64,000 bases of DNA from PALSA-188 sp963720075 (GTDB lineage Bacteria; Acidobacteriota; Terriglobia; Terriglobales; Acidobacteriaceae), in the NCBI GenBank assembly GCA_963720075.1, contig CAVREG010000005.1:186001-250000 (forward strand). The letters run 5' to 3'. Below, piece after piece: positions 56,316 through 64,000 of this stretch. Position numbers and translations under genes: made by a program. The notes below the pieces were generated by a model that did not search any database, was not told the origin of the DNA, and saw nothing but the letters and a program-made list of their open reading frames with translations. Positions within the stretch are counted from its first letter, which is position 1. The number at the start of each line of letters is the position of its first letter.

Positions 56316-57950
56316 GTGACACAACCCATGAAGAGTTTTCCGGCAATATTGTTGGCGCTGTTGCTTTGCGCTCCGCTATCTCTTGCCGATGAACCTCAGC
56401 ATCACGAAGAGCTGACTCAGTCGCAGCTTGGCACGGTGCGCTTTCCAGTGTCGTGCGCCGATTCTGTTCAGAAGCCCTTTGAACGCGGCGTGGCGCTGTT
56501 GCATTCATTCTGGTACGAGCAGGCGGAAACAACTTTCGAGCAGATAGCGAAAGACGATCCGCGGTGCGCGATGGCGCATTGGGGAATCGCGATGAGTCTG
56601 TGGCATGAACTTTGGAATCGTCCGGATGCGGCGACCATAAAGCGTGGCCTGTTGGAAGCGAAAACTGCAGACGCGTTTCATCCCAAGACGGATCGTGAGC
56701 GCGATTACATTGCGGCGATCAACGCTTTCTATTCAGGATCGTATAAACGCAAATATCAAAAGCGGGCCAGGGCCTATTCAAAAGCGATGCAGAAGGTTTA
56801 TCAGCGAAATCCTGATGACCACGAGGGCGCGGCGTTTTATGCATTGTCATTGCTGGCGTCTGAACCCGAGCACGATACCGGCGAGTTGAATCGAAAGAAA
56901 GCTGCGGCTGTTTTAGAAAAGGTATTTGCGGTCGAGCCGAACCATCCAGGCGCGATTCACTATCTGATTCATACATACGATACGCAGGACATGGCTGCGC
57001 TCGGACTGCCTGCGGCCAGGCGATATGCGCAGATTGCGCCCGCAGCGCCTCACGCGCTGCACATGCCGTCTCACATTTTTGCGCGGCTCGGACTTTGGCA
57101 GGATGACATTAATTCGAATCTCGCTTCGATTGCCGCCAGCCGCAAATACGCTGAGATGGGCGGCGAGGGCCATGAATTTCATGCGATGGACTTTCTGTTT
57201 TACGCTTACATGCAAAGCGGAAATGAGGCGAAAGGCCGACAGCTGATTGAAGAGATAAAGGCCATGCCGCCGATGAAAGATATGTACGGCATGGGATTCG
57301 ATCCGCAAATGTCCGCGCTGGTTGCGTTCGAAGCGATGTATCCGCTTGAATTGCACCATTGGCAGGAAGCGGCCGGATTGGCCCTGGTTCCTGGAGCCTC
57401 CAGCGAAGACGATTCGATCACGCACTGGGCCCGCGCGATTGGGCTGGCTCACGTTGGAAAAGCTGATGAAGTGCGAAAGGAAGTTGCGGAGATCGAAGCT
57501 ATTCGCAAGAAGCTATCGGAGGAGAAAAAATCAAAAGGGACTTTGGAAGCCATTGATCAGGACCGGAAAGAGGCGGAGGCTTGGACGGATTATGCGGAGG
57601 GCAAAGCAGACTCCGGCATCAGCATTTTGCGATCCATCGGAGATACCGGAGCCTTTGAGGCGTCGGACCAACTTCCGGCAGCGGAGATGGCGGCTGACAT
57701 GCTGCTGAAGATGAACCGGCCGACCGAGGCATTGGCGGAGTATGAAGCGGATTTGAAGACTAATCCGAATCGCTTCGATTCGTTATATGGCGCGGCTCGC
57801 GCGGCGGAGGGTGCGGGAAACACCCAGAAGGCATCGGGTTATTACGCGCAACTTGTGAAGAATTGTGGTGGATCACACTCGGCGCGTCCGGAGCTGAGCG
57901 AAGCGAAAGAATGGCTGGCGAAACAGCAGAATGTCAGTGCCAGAAAATGA
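56316..57950 (+). CDS. Secreted TPR protein
   Basis: 544 residues. Signal peptide (I-L-L-A-L-L-L-C-A-P-L-S-L-A), then repeated helical pairs of TPR type across the length (e.g. A-M-A-H-W-G-I-A-M-S-L-W-H, A-F-Y-A-L-S-L-L-A-S, P-H-A-L-H-M-P-S-H-I-F-A-R-L-G). The His-rich P-S-H-I-F conserved motif recurs in a group of secreted TPR proteins of soil bacteria. No enzyme domain. Its last 17 nt overlap the end of the convergent methyltransferase-like gene. Confidence 0.88.
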   Translation: MTQPMKSFPAILLALLLCAPLSLADEPQHHEELTQSQLGTVRFPVSCADSVQKPFERGVALLHSFWYEQAETTFEQIAKDDPRCAMAHWGIAMSLWHELWNRPDAATIKRGLLEAKTADAFHPKTDRERDYIAAINAFYSGSYKRKYQKRARAYSKAMQKVYQRNPDDHEGAAFYALSLLASEPEHDTGELNRKKAAAVLEKVFAVEPNHPGAIHYLIHTYDTQDMAALGLPAARRYAQIAPAAPHALHMPSHIFARLGLWQDDINSNLASIAASRKYAEMGGEGHEFHAMDFLFYAYMQSGNEAKGRQLIEEIKAMPPMKDMYGMGFDPQMSALVAFEAMYPLELHHWQEAAGLALVPGASSEDDSITHWARAIGLAHVGKADEVRKEVAEIEAIRKKLSEEKKSKGTLEAIDQDRKEAEAWTDYAEGKADSGISILRSIGDTGAFEASDQLPAAEMAADMLLKMNRPTEALAEYEADLKTNPNRFDSLYGAARAAEGAGNTQKASGYYAQLVKNCGGSHSARPELSEAKEWLAKQQNVSARK

Positions 57951-58530
57951 AGTTTGTTGTTGTCCCGGCGCGATGGAGATTCCACAGTAGCTTTGCTATC
58001 AGCGCTGCGATGAGTGCCGCCGAGCCCACAGCAGCGTTGTATTCGCGGTGCTTGAGATAAAGTTTCCAGGAAAAACCACTGTCGTAATGATGGAAGGATG
58101 CGAGGCGAGGAAGTAAGCGGGGAACCTTGCGGGAGTATGCTGCGAATTCCGGGAAGGTTGTTCGCAGGAAGGCTTCTTCGGCGGTTATCACCGGCATGTA
58201 AATCGCGGCGAAGACTATTGCCAGCGCGAAAGCGATCCACCAATCGAGCGATGCAAACGCGAATCCCAAAGCTAAAATCAGCGAGCCCAGGTAAAGAGGA
58301 TTACGCGTATACGCGTAGGGGCCGCTGGTGGCAAGGCTTTCATTCTTGTTGAGATGTCCTGATGCGGAAGCTCGAATGACGATGCCGGCGATTACGAATA
58401 GTGTGCCGAGTGAAATTGATGTCCAGGTTGGCCGAGCGAGCCAGAGATAGAGCGCGGTGAAAAGAAACCCAACAGGCACGCGGATGCGGCGCGCGATTTT
58501 CTGCCAAGTGGTTGAAGATTCTCTAGACAC
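57934..58530 (-). CDS. Isoprenylcysteine carboxyl methyltransferase-like membrane protein
   Basis: 198 residues, about five helices. Conserved SAM/methyltransferase motif in the C-terminal half: Y-T-R-N-P-L-Y-L-G-S (R-N-P-x-Y-x-G), then E-E-A-F-L-R-T-T-F-P-E-F-A-A-Y. Bacterial members of the ICMT/PEMT group methylate lipids or other small membrane substrates; no prenylated protein is expected. Its start overlaps the heptosyltransferase stop by 8 nt, so it is translated from the LPS operon. Substrate unknown. Confidence 0.88.
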   Translation of the reverse strand: MSRESSTTWQKIARRIRVPVGFLFTALYLWLARPTWTSISLGTLFVIAGIVIRASASGHLNKNESLATSGPYAYTRNPLYLGSLILALGFAFASLDWWIAFALAIVFAAIYMPVITAEEAFLRTTFPEFAAYSRKVPRLLPRLASFHHYDSGFSWKLYLKHREYNAAVGSAALIAALIAKLLWNLHRAGTTTNFIFWH

Positions 58531-59635
58531 GCGATTCTCTTAGCAATCGGCGCGCGGAAGCCACAACATCTTCCACGGTGATTTTCAGCAAGCCTTTGTC
58601 GGGTTCGGTTCGACGCTTGTGAGATGTGAGGCTTAGCGGACTTCGCAGAATAATGTTTTTCGTTCCAAATGGGCCGTTGCGGGCCGGATCCGTGGGACCG
58701 AAAATCGTAACCACGGGAACGCTGAGGGCCGCGGCCAGATGCATTGGTCCCGTATCGCCTCCGATAAAAATAGTGGCGCGGCGCGTGAAAGCGATTAGTT
58801 GTGTCAACGAAAGGTTAATAGAGTTAGCACAGCCTTCGCTCGAAGTCTCGGCTACCGTCGCCAGCGGGTGCTCGCCGGGACCGTAATTGATCAGGCATTT
58901 CACGCCATTTTCTTCCGACAATCGTTTCGCGAGCTCGCCGTAACGTTCCGCGGGCCATTGTTTTGCTCCCCAGCCCGCTCCGGGATTGAGCAAGGCAAGT
59001 CTCTCAATCTTATGTTCGATCAGATAGCGATCACATTCTCGCTCTGCGGCGGCATCTCGCGGCAGTTGCGGATTTGCGATTTGGAGAGGCGCACCAACCA
59101 GAGCTGCGGCAAGTGAAAGATTTTGTTCGATCACGTGCGCTCCGGTAGCAATTGCACGCTGCGTGTAAAAGATTTTGGCGATGCCTTCACGAGGATGGGC
59201 AAAGCCGTAGATTTCTTTCGCTCCTGACAATCGGGCAATCAGCGACGAACGCAATGAACCCTGGAAGTCTATGGCAACTTTGTAGTGGGGGACTCGAAGA
59301 TCGCCGATCGAGCCGAAGACTTGCCGCCAAGTATCGGGCGAGGCGAGCGAGTGACGCCAGCTTTTGGTGTTTACCGGGTGAATCCTATCTGCGAGTGGAC
59401 GCCCCGACGAGGGCGGTCCGGCAAGTGAAGCAGTGGGCGAGCAGAGCAACTCCACCCATCGCTCTTCGACCACCCATCCGATGGTTACTTCTGGAAGCGC
59501 TGCCCGAAAGGCGGCGACGGCCGGAAGAGTATGAATGATGTCGCCCATTGCACTGGGGCGTACGACCAGCAACCGGTCGAAGTCAAAGTGCTTGCACCGT
59601 TTTAATGAAGATGGAGGGAGTGCGGGAGTGCTCAC
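58523..59635 (-). CDS. Glycosyltransferase family 9, heptosyltransferase
   Basis: 370 residues, GT-B fold, adds L-glycero-D-manno-heptose to the LPS inner core. N-terminus L-L-V-V-R-P-S-A-M-G-D-I-I-H-T-L-P, and the C-terminal donor site F-I-G-G-D-T-G-P-M-H-L-A-A-A-L. I set the start at GTG 59635, which overlaps the stop of the upstream adenylyltransferase gene (GTGA), as in coupled operon genes. A small insert about residue 85-100 is unusual. WaaC and WaaF roles are not separable here. Confidence 0.92.
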   Translation of the reverse strand: MSTPALPPSSLKRCKHFDFDRLLVVRPSAMGDIIHTLPAVAAFRAALPEVTIGWVVEERWVELLCSPTASLAGPPSSGRPLADRIHPVNTKSWRHSLASPDTWRQVFGSIGDLRVPHYKVAIDFQGSLRSSLIARLSGAKEIYGFAHPREGIAKIFYTQRAIATGAHVIEQNLSLAAALVGAPLQIANPQLPRDAAAERECDRYLIEHKIERLALLNPGAGWGAKQWPAERYGELAKRLSEENGVKCLINYGPGEHPLATVAETSSEGCANSINLSLTQLIAFTRRATIFIGGDTGPMHLAAALSVPVVTIFGPTDPARNGPFGTKNIILRSPLSLTSHKRRTEPDKGLLKITVEDVVASARRLLRESRV

Positions 59636-60117
59636 GGACGACGCTGCCCAAGGCGGGATCGGATGATTTCGGTTGCGGAATGATTTTTTGGGTCGCCTAC
59701 AATTTCGACGCGACCGCCGCATTCGAGTACCGTGTCGCGCTCGGGAACTGTATTGACGGTGTAGTCCGTTCCTTTGGCTTGAATGTCGGGACGAATCTCT
59801 CGGATCAAGGCGCGAACATCGGGCTCAGGGAAAATCACGACAGCATCCACATCGGCCAGCGAGGCGAGGATTTCCGCCCGCTCATTGGCGGGCATGAGCG
59901 GGCGTCCTTCACCTTTCAAAGATTGAACTGATTCGTCGGAATTGATAGCGACGATCAAATGTCCGCCTAATTTCTTGGCGGCATGCAAATAACGCACATG
60001 TCCGACGTGAAGCAAATCGAAGCAGCCGTTCGCGAGAATGATTGAGTTTCCAAGTTTTCGCCAGTTCGCAACCTGCTGCTTCAATTGTTGGCGATCGAGA
60101 ATTTTATTCGCGGGCAT
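59632..60117 (-). CDS. hldC: D-beta-D-heptose 1-phosphate adenylyltransferase (HldC / HldE C-domain)
   Basis: 161 residues, nucleotidyltransferase with N-G-C-F-D-L-L-H-V-G-H-V-R-Y (HxGH) at the front and an I-x-R-S-R-L end (I-I-R-S-R-L). Makes ADP-D-glycero-D-manno-heptose. Separated from the kinase domain, which is encoded by its own gene 9 nt upstream; in E. coli both are fused as HldE. Confidence 0.93.
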   Translation of the reverse strand: MPANKILDRQQLKQQVANWRKLGNSIILANGCFDLLHVGHVRYLHAAKKLGGHLIVAINSDESVQSLKGEGRPLMPANERAEILASLADVDAVVIFPEPDVRALIREIRPDIQAKGTDYTVNTVPERDTVLECGGRVEIVGDPKNHSATEIIRSRLGQRRP

Positions 60118-60126
60118 GCTTTGTGC

Positions 60127-61158
60127 TCAGTGAGAGCTTTTTACTGCAGGATGTTCAACGGCACGAAGCAATTCTGCCCGCGACACCGTCGCGGTGCCGC
60201 GTTTCGTGACGACGATTCCGCCGGCAAAGTTCGCCAGATGCGCCGCCTCTTCAGTGCTCGCACCCGCCGCCAAAGCCGCGGAAAACGTGGCGATTACGGT
60301 ATCGCCCGCGCCGGTCACATCGGCAACCTGATCGGAACCGAAAATCGGAATATCTATCGGCTTCTGATTTCCGGCAAAGGCAGCCATGCCATCCCGTCCG
60401 CGCGTGATAACGAGGGACTGCAACTTCATTCGCGAAATGATCTGCTCGCCAGCGGAACAAAGCTGCGACCAGTCGTGGCCAATTTTCATAAACAGGGCTT
60501 CCTCGACTTCCGGCTCATTCGGCGTCGCCGCCGTGACTCCCGAATATTGCAACATGCGATGGCGGGAATCCAGGACAACCGGCATTTCGTCGAGGCGGCC
60601 CTTTTCGCGGATGGAATTCAGAATCGCCGGGGTTGCCGCGCCGTAACCGTAATCGGAAATCAGAATTGCATCTGAGGCGCGGGCATATTCGCGGGCCGCA
60701 AGTACCAGTTCACGCTTTTGATTCCGGTCGGGCTCGGCTTCGGGTTCACGGTCTATGCGGACAACCTGTTGCCGCGATGAATGTGTCATTCCGGCGAGGA
60801 TGCGCGTTTTTGTCGGAGTGGCGTAGCCGATTCCTTTCAAGATTCCGCTAACCGGAACGCGTTTATGGCGAAAGCCTTTTAGGAGCAGCCGGCCGGGCTC
60901 ATCGTTTCCTACGATGCCCACGGGGAGCACGTTCACGCCAAGGTCGGCAAGATTATTGACGGCGTTTGCTCCGCCGCCGGGGGCGACGGTTTTTTCGCGG
61001 TATTTCAAAATCAGCACCGGGGCTTCACGGGAGACGCGGGAAATTTCTCCGAAGACGAATTCGTCGGCCACAAAATCACCCACGACAGTGATTGTGATTT
61101 TGGAGAATGCCTCGACAATTTTCTTAAGCCGGTCGGGTTCTTTGGGGTGCCTGGTCAT
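60127..61158 (-). CDS. hldA: D-beta-D-heptose 7-phosphate kinase (HldA / HldE N-domain)
   Basis: 343 residues, PfkB/ribokinase family. N-terminal G-G-G-A-N-A-V-N-N-L-A substrate site, and the C-terminal D-V-T-G-A-G-D-T-V-I anion hole/base motif. Phosphorylates heptose 7-phosphate at C1. Followed by hldC in the same operon. No hldD epimerase or gmhA/gmhB in view. Confidence 0.94.
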   Translation of the reverse strand: MTRHPKEPDRLKKIVEAFSKITITVVGDFVADEFVFGEISRVSREAPVLILKYREKTVAPGGGANAVNNLADLGVNVLPVGIVGNDEPGRLLLKGFRHKRVPVSGILKGIGYATPTKTRILAGMTHSSRQQVVRIDREPEAEPDRNQKRELVLAAREYARASDAILISDYGYGAATPAILNSIREKGRLDEMPVVLDSRHRMLQYSGVTAATPNEPEVEEALFMKIGHDWSQLCSAGEQIISRMKLQSLVITRGRDGMAAFAGNQKPIDIPIFGSDQVADVTGAGDTVIATFSAALAAGASTEEAAHLANFAGGIVVTKRGTATVSRAELLRAVEHPAVKSSH

Positions 61159-61183
61159 AAATGAAAAAGTAAAGGCGATTTTC

Positions 61184-62128
61184 TCATGCTTGTACGCGAC
61201 GCTCGCGGATGGTGCGCAGCATGGTATCTAAGGCGTTAGCGGCATCGGCCAGTTCGAGCGTAGCGGGAACGACGGATAACGGTTCCAGCGCAGTTCGAAA
61301 TTGTCCGAGATTGATGGCGTCTTTTTCGGTGGTGACAAAGCCGTTCGCACCAGTTTTCTCCCACAATTCAAGAAGGCTTTGCACGTCGGATTCAGTATAG
61401 GCGTGATGGTCGCGATAAAAGGATTCGGCGACTGGTGTTATGCCGGCGTCGCGCAACTGTGACATGAAGTTTTCGGGACGCGCAATAGCGCAAAAAACAA
61501 TCGGGCGACCCGGGACGACCGTGGGAAGGATTGCGCGGTTCAACCGCCATATTAATTTCCCGTTCAAGGGAAATAATTCTGGGGGCGCGCCGTTCGTTAG
61601 CACGATGGCGTCGGCTCGACGCAATGAAGCAAGTGGTTCTCGCAGGCGTCCGGATGGAAGCAAGCGATCAGCCGCGTCTTCTGCGTTGAGAAGGACAATA
61701 TCGAAATCGCGGGCAAGAGCGCGATGCTGGAATCCATCGTCTAAAAGGTGAAGTTGCGGGCCAAATCTTTTTTCCGCGAACATTCCGGCTTTGTGGCGGT
61801 TTTCTCCGACAACGACCGGAACATTTAATTTTCGCGCGATGAGTAGTGGTTCATCGCCAAATTCTTCAGCCGAGCCACTTGCATTTACCTGGGCTACCCC
61901 TCGGGTACGGCGACCATAGCCGCGGGACAAGACGTCGAACTTTATGTCGCGTTGACGCAGCAACTCGCCCAACATGATCACGAAGGGAGTCTTCCCGGAA
62001 CCGCCAACGGAAAGGTTGCCAACGCTGACAACCGGTGCCTGCAACCTGCGGGCTTTAAATATGCCGCGATCGTACAAAGTATTTCTGATGGAGACGCCTA
62101 ATCCGAAAATGGAAGAGAGGGCGTTCAT
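61184..62128 (-). CDS. lpxK: Tetraacyldisaccharide 4'-kinase
   Basis: 314 residues, cytoplasmic-side membrane kinase of lipid A synthesis. P-loop in V-G-N-L-S-V-G-G-S-G-K-T-P-F-V. D-D-G-F-Q-H and K-D-A-I-N-L are the usual catalytic blocks. Its start overlaps the waaA stop by 4 nt (ATGA). Confidence 0.96.
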   Translation of the reverse strand: MNALSSIFGLGVSIRNTLYDRGIFKARRLQAPVVSVGNLSVGGSGKTPFVIMLGELLRQRDIKFDVLSRGYGRRTRGVAQVNASGSAEEFGDEPLLIARKLNVPVVVGENRHKAGMFAEKRFGPQLHLLDDGFQHRALARDFDIVLLNAEDAADRLLPSGRLREPLASLRRADAIVLTNGAPPELFPLNGKLIWRLNRAILPTVVPGRPIVFCAIARPENFMSQLRDAGITPVAESFYRDHHAYTESDVQSLLELWEKTGANGFVTTEKDAINLGQFRTALEPLSVVPATLELADAANALDTMLRTIRERRVQA

Positions 62129-63453
62129 TCGTGATGTACTGATAAGTGGTTTTCAACCGGAGAGATTGTGGCGGAAGGCTTGTTCGCCAGCAATCTGTCT
62201 AACGCCTGGAGCGTTCTTTGTGTTGCGCCCATTTTCGACCGTAAAGTTTCGGCGGCGCGGTGGCCCAGCGCCGCTCGTTCTTCGTCATTCGATAATAATT
62301 CCATGAGGACCAGCGGAAGCTCGGCGGGACCAACTATGCGAATAGCGTTTCGGCTTTGAAAAAGTCCGACGATGTCACGAAAATTCTCGGTGTGGTTTCC
62401 GACGACGATAGCCGCGCCATATTGAGCAGGCTCGATAATGTTGTGACCGCCGCGTGGAACCAGGCTTCCGCCGACGAATGCGACATCGGCGAGGGCATAG
62501 AGCGCAGCCAGTTCGCCGATCGTGTCGAGCAGAAGAATGCCGCCGGAAATTGGTTCTCCTTGCCACTCCGAACGGCGCCAGAACCGGACGTGGAGTTTCT
62601 CAAGTAGCCCGGCGACTTGTGGGAAACGTTCGGGACGGCGCGGGGCGAGGATCATCACGGCGCGCGGATGACCGACCAGGATATTTTCAAAAGCCTGTAT
62701 CAGCAGGGATTCTTCGCCATCCATTGTGCTGCCGCAAACCAGCACTGGGCCGGCTTGCGCGCCTTCGAACGCTAAGCGGAGATTGTCCACGATTGGGGGA
62801 GGAGAAGGTATGGGGACATCGAACTTTAAATTTCCACTGACCTCAATGCGCTGGGCTGGTGCGCCTATCTCGCGCAACCGCCGCGAATCTTCTTCGGTCT
62901 GGGCTAAAAATAGGTCAATGTGTTTTAGGATTCTGGTCACGATGGGATGAAATCGCTTGTAACCGGGGAATGAGCGATCTGAAATGCGGGCGTTGACGAC
63001 GGCAATCCTAGCGCCGTTCTTGTGCGCGAGGCGCAGGAAGTTTGGCCAGAACTCCGTTTCTGCTAGAACAATCAATTGCGGTCGCAGCAAACGCAAGTAG
63101 GGGCGAATTGCAAATGCAAAATCCAGAGGGAAGTAGAAGACTGCATCAGCGCCGAACCTTTCGCGAGCGATTTTCTGTCCAGTGGCAGTGGTTGTCGAGA
63201 CGACAATGCGGTGTCGCGGAAACCGCCGTCGCACTCCGAAAACCAAGCCGGTAATCGCGGCTACTTCGCCCACTGAGACGGCGTGAATCCAAATCACTTG
63301 CGGGTGAGGCTCGTGTAAGAGCCGCTGTGGGATTCTTCCCAATCGTTCGGCCAGGCCGCCCCGGTACTTTCCGTGACGCGCAAATTCCAGCAGCCAATAA
63401 GGGATGCTTACGAGCAAGGCGGCAGCGAATAGCGCACTGTAGAGCCAATACAT
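62125..63453 (-). CDS. waaA: 3-deoxy-D-manno-octulosonic acid transferase
   Basis: 442 residues. N-terminal membrane anchor (Y-W-L-Y-S-A-L-F-A-A-A-L-L-V), then the GT-B domains with G-E-V-A-A-I-T-G-L, the L-A-E-T-E-F-W-P-N-F block, and V-F-V-G-G-S-L-V-P-R-G-G-H-N-I-I-E-P near the C-terminus. Attaches Kdo to lipid A precursor. First gene of the LPS operon. I chose ATG 63453 at the anchor; an in-frame extension of 12 codons is not needed. With lpxK, hldA, hldC and the heptosyltransferase it shows an enterobacterial-type Kdo-heptose inner core. Confidence 0.95.
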   Translation of the reverse strand: MYWLYSALFAAALLVSIPYWLLEFARHGKYRGGLAERLGRIPQRLLHEPHPQVIWIHAVSVGEVAAITGLVFGVRRRFPRHRIVVSTTTATGQKIARERFGADAVFYFPLDFAFAIRPYLRLLRPQLIVLAETEFWPNFLRLAHKNGARIAVVNARISDRSFPGYKRFHPIVTRILKHIDLFLAQTEEDSRRLREIGAPAQRIEVSGNLKFDVPIPSPPPIVDNLRLAFEGAQAGPVLVCGSTMDGEESLLIQAFENILVGHPRAVMILAPRRPERFPQVAGLLEKLHVRFWRRSEWQGEPISGGILLLDTIGELAALYALADVAFVGGSLVPRGGHNIIEPAQYGAAIVVGNHTENFRDIVGLFQSRNAIRIVGPAELPLVLMELLSNDEERAALGHRAAETLRSKMGATQRTLQALDRLLANKPSATISPVENHLSVHHE

Positions 63454-63548
63454 AGGGCAGCGCCATTCTAACTGCTGGCTGAGGTTCAAGCAGGAGCCAG
63501 GTGAAAGGCAGTAATAATTGAGGCGAATGCATCCTATAATCTGTGACC

Positions 63549-64000
63549 ATGCGGAACAGGTTGAGACGACTTGTGCGGATTGGATTTTTGGGCAGCGTTG
63601 TTTTGGTCTTGCCGCTACTTTGTTTTGCGGCGAAAGATTTCGTAATGCCCAAACCGCAGCCTGCTAAGTCGTATGCGGCGCATGACGATCATTCCACCGA
63701 ATTGGTCAGCGTGGGGCTTGACCCCTATGACACGCCCGCTAAGGCCAACATTTTTTCTGTCCATTACAGCGATCTCGATATTCTGCCGATTTTCGTGGTT
63801 ATCACAAATGATGGAGATCAGCCGGTCGCGCTGACTGACATGCATGCGGAGATGGTTACCGCGGACCGAACCAAACTCACCCCTTCGTCCGCCGACGATA
63901 TTTACCGCCGAATTTCCCACCCACATCCTCATACGTCGAGCTATCCGCTGCCCTTTCCGACTCGAAAGGCCAGTGGCGGGGTTAGCAAGAAAGCACAGAC
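63549..64000 (+). CDS. Secreted protein of unknown function, truncated by the window edge
   Basis: At least 150 residues, open to the window end. Signal peptide (I-G-F-L-G-S-V-V-L-V-L-P-L-L-C-F-A-A). The mature part has a beta-sandwich character (I-F-V-V-I-T-N-D-G-D-Q-P-V-A-L). A His/Pro stretch (H-P-H-P-H-T) occurs near residue 130. It is divergent from waaA with 95 nt between the starts. Function cannot be given. Confidence 0.75.
   Translation, partial: MRNRLRRLVRIGFLGSVVLVLPLLCFAAKDFVMPKPQPAKSYAAHDDHSTELVSVGLDPYDTPAKANIFSVHYSDLDILPIFVVITNDGDQPVALTDMHAEMVTADRTKLTPSSADDIYRRISHPHPHTSSYPLPFPTRKASGGVSKKAQ

Overview
The window looks like a chromosomal segment of an acidobacterium (Acidobacteriota, Terriglobia/Koribacter-like). 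The grounds are a Ser/Thr kinase fused to a TPR sensor, a secreted VWA-domain protein of acidobacterial style, MacB/FtsX-type permeases, a complete inner-core LPS operon (Gram-negative envelope), abundant short palindromic intergenic repeats and an 8/4-type tRNA. This is a judgement from gene content; no database search was run.

Layout. 0-5 kb: the end of a 2-oxoacid dehydrogenase operon (E2, E3), a VapBC module, a TMEM175-type channel and a thiolase. 5-16 kb: ZIP transporter, VWA protein, S55 peptidase, secreted beta-propeller, LolC/E permease, P5C dehydrogenase, dTDP-4-dehydrorhamnose reductase. 16-29 kb: membrane protein, Ser/Thr kinase, two MacB-like permeases, YycJ-like hydrolase, 3-hydroxyacyl-CoA dehydrogenase, esterase-like protein, two Crp/Fnr paralogues, bactofilin. 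29-37 kb: RNase R, GH8 and GH30 glycosidases, tRNA-Pro, Lgt.

37-50 kb is the accessory and rRNA region. A second VapBC pair is followed by a series of increasingly decayed copies of the rRNA-operon 3' end, with unrelated genes between them. Then comes the intact minus-strand rrn operon (16S, tRNA-Ile, tRNA-Ala, 23S, 5S). The spacer between tRNA-Ala and 23S carries four tightly packed small membrane-protein genes, two of them duplicated microproteins of 50 and 53 residues. Upstream of the rrn promoter lies the most striking element. It is a type II tRNA-like gene with an 8-bp acceptor and 4-bp T stem, a GCC anticodon and G73. It is followed by a near-consensus promoter firing a roughly 60-nt RNA whose first 20 nt are antisense to the D/anticodon part of that tRNA and which ends in an intrinsic terminator. 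I propose this as a tRNA/anti-tRNA pair.

50-64 kb: a truncated DNA-methyltransferase remnant, YceH, a PhoB/PhoR-like pair, a JAMM peptidase next to a cysteine synthase, a secreted TPR protein, and the LPS operon waaA-lpxK-hldA-hldC-heptosyltransferase-ICMT, with several stop/start overlaps. It ends with a truncated secreted protein.
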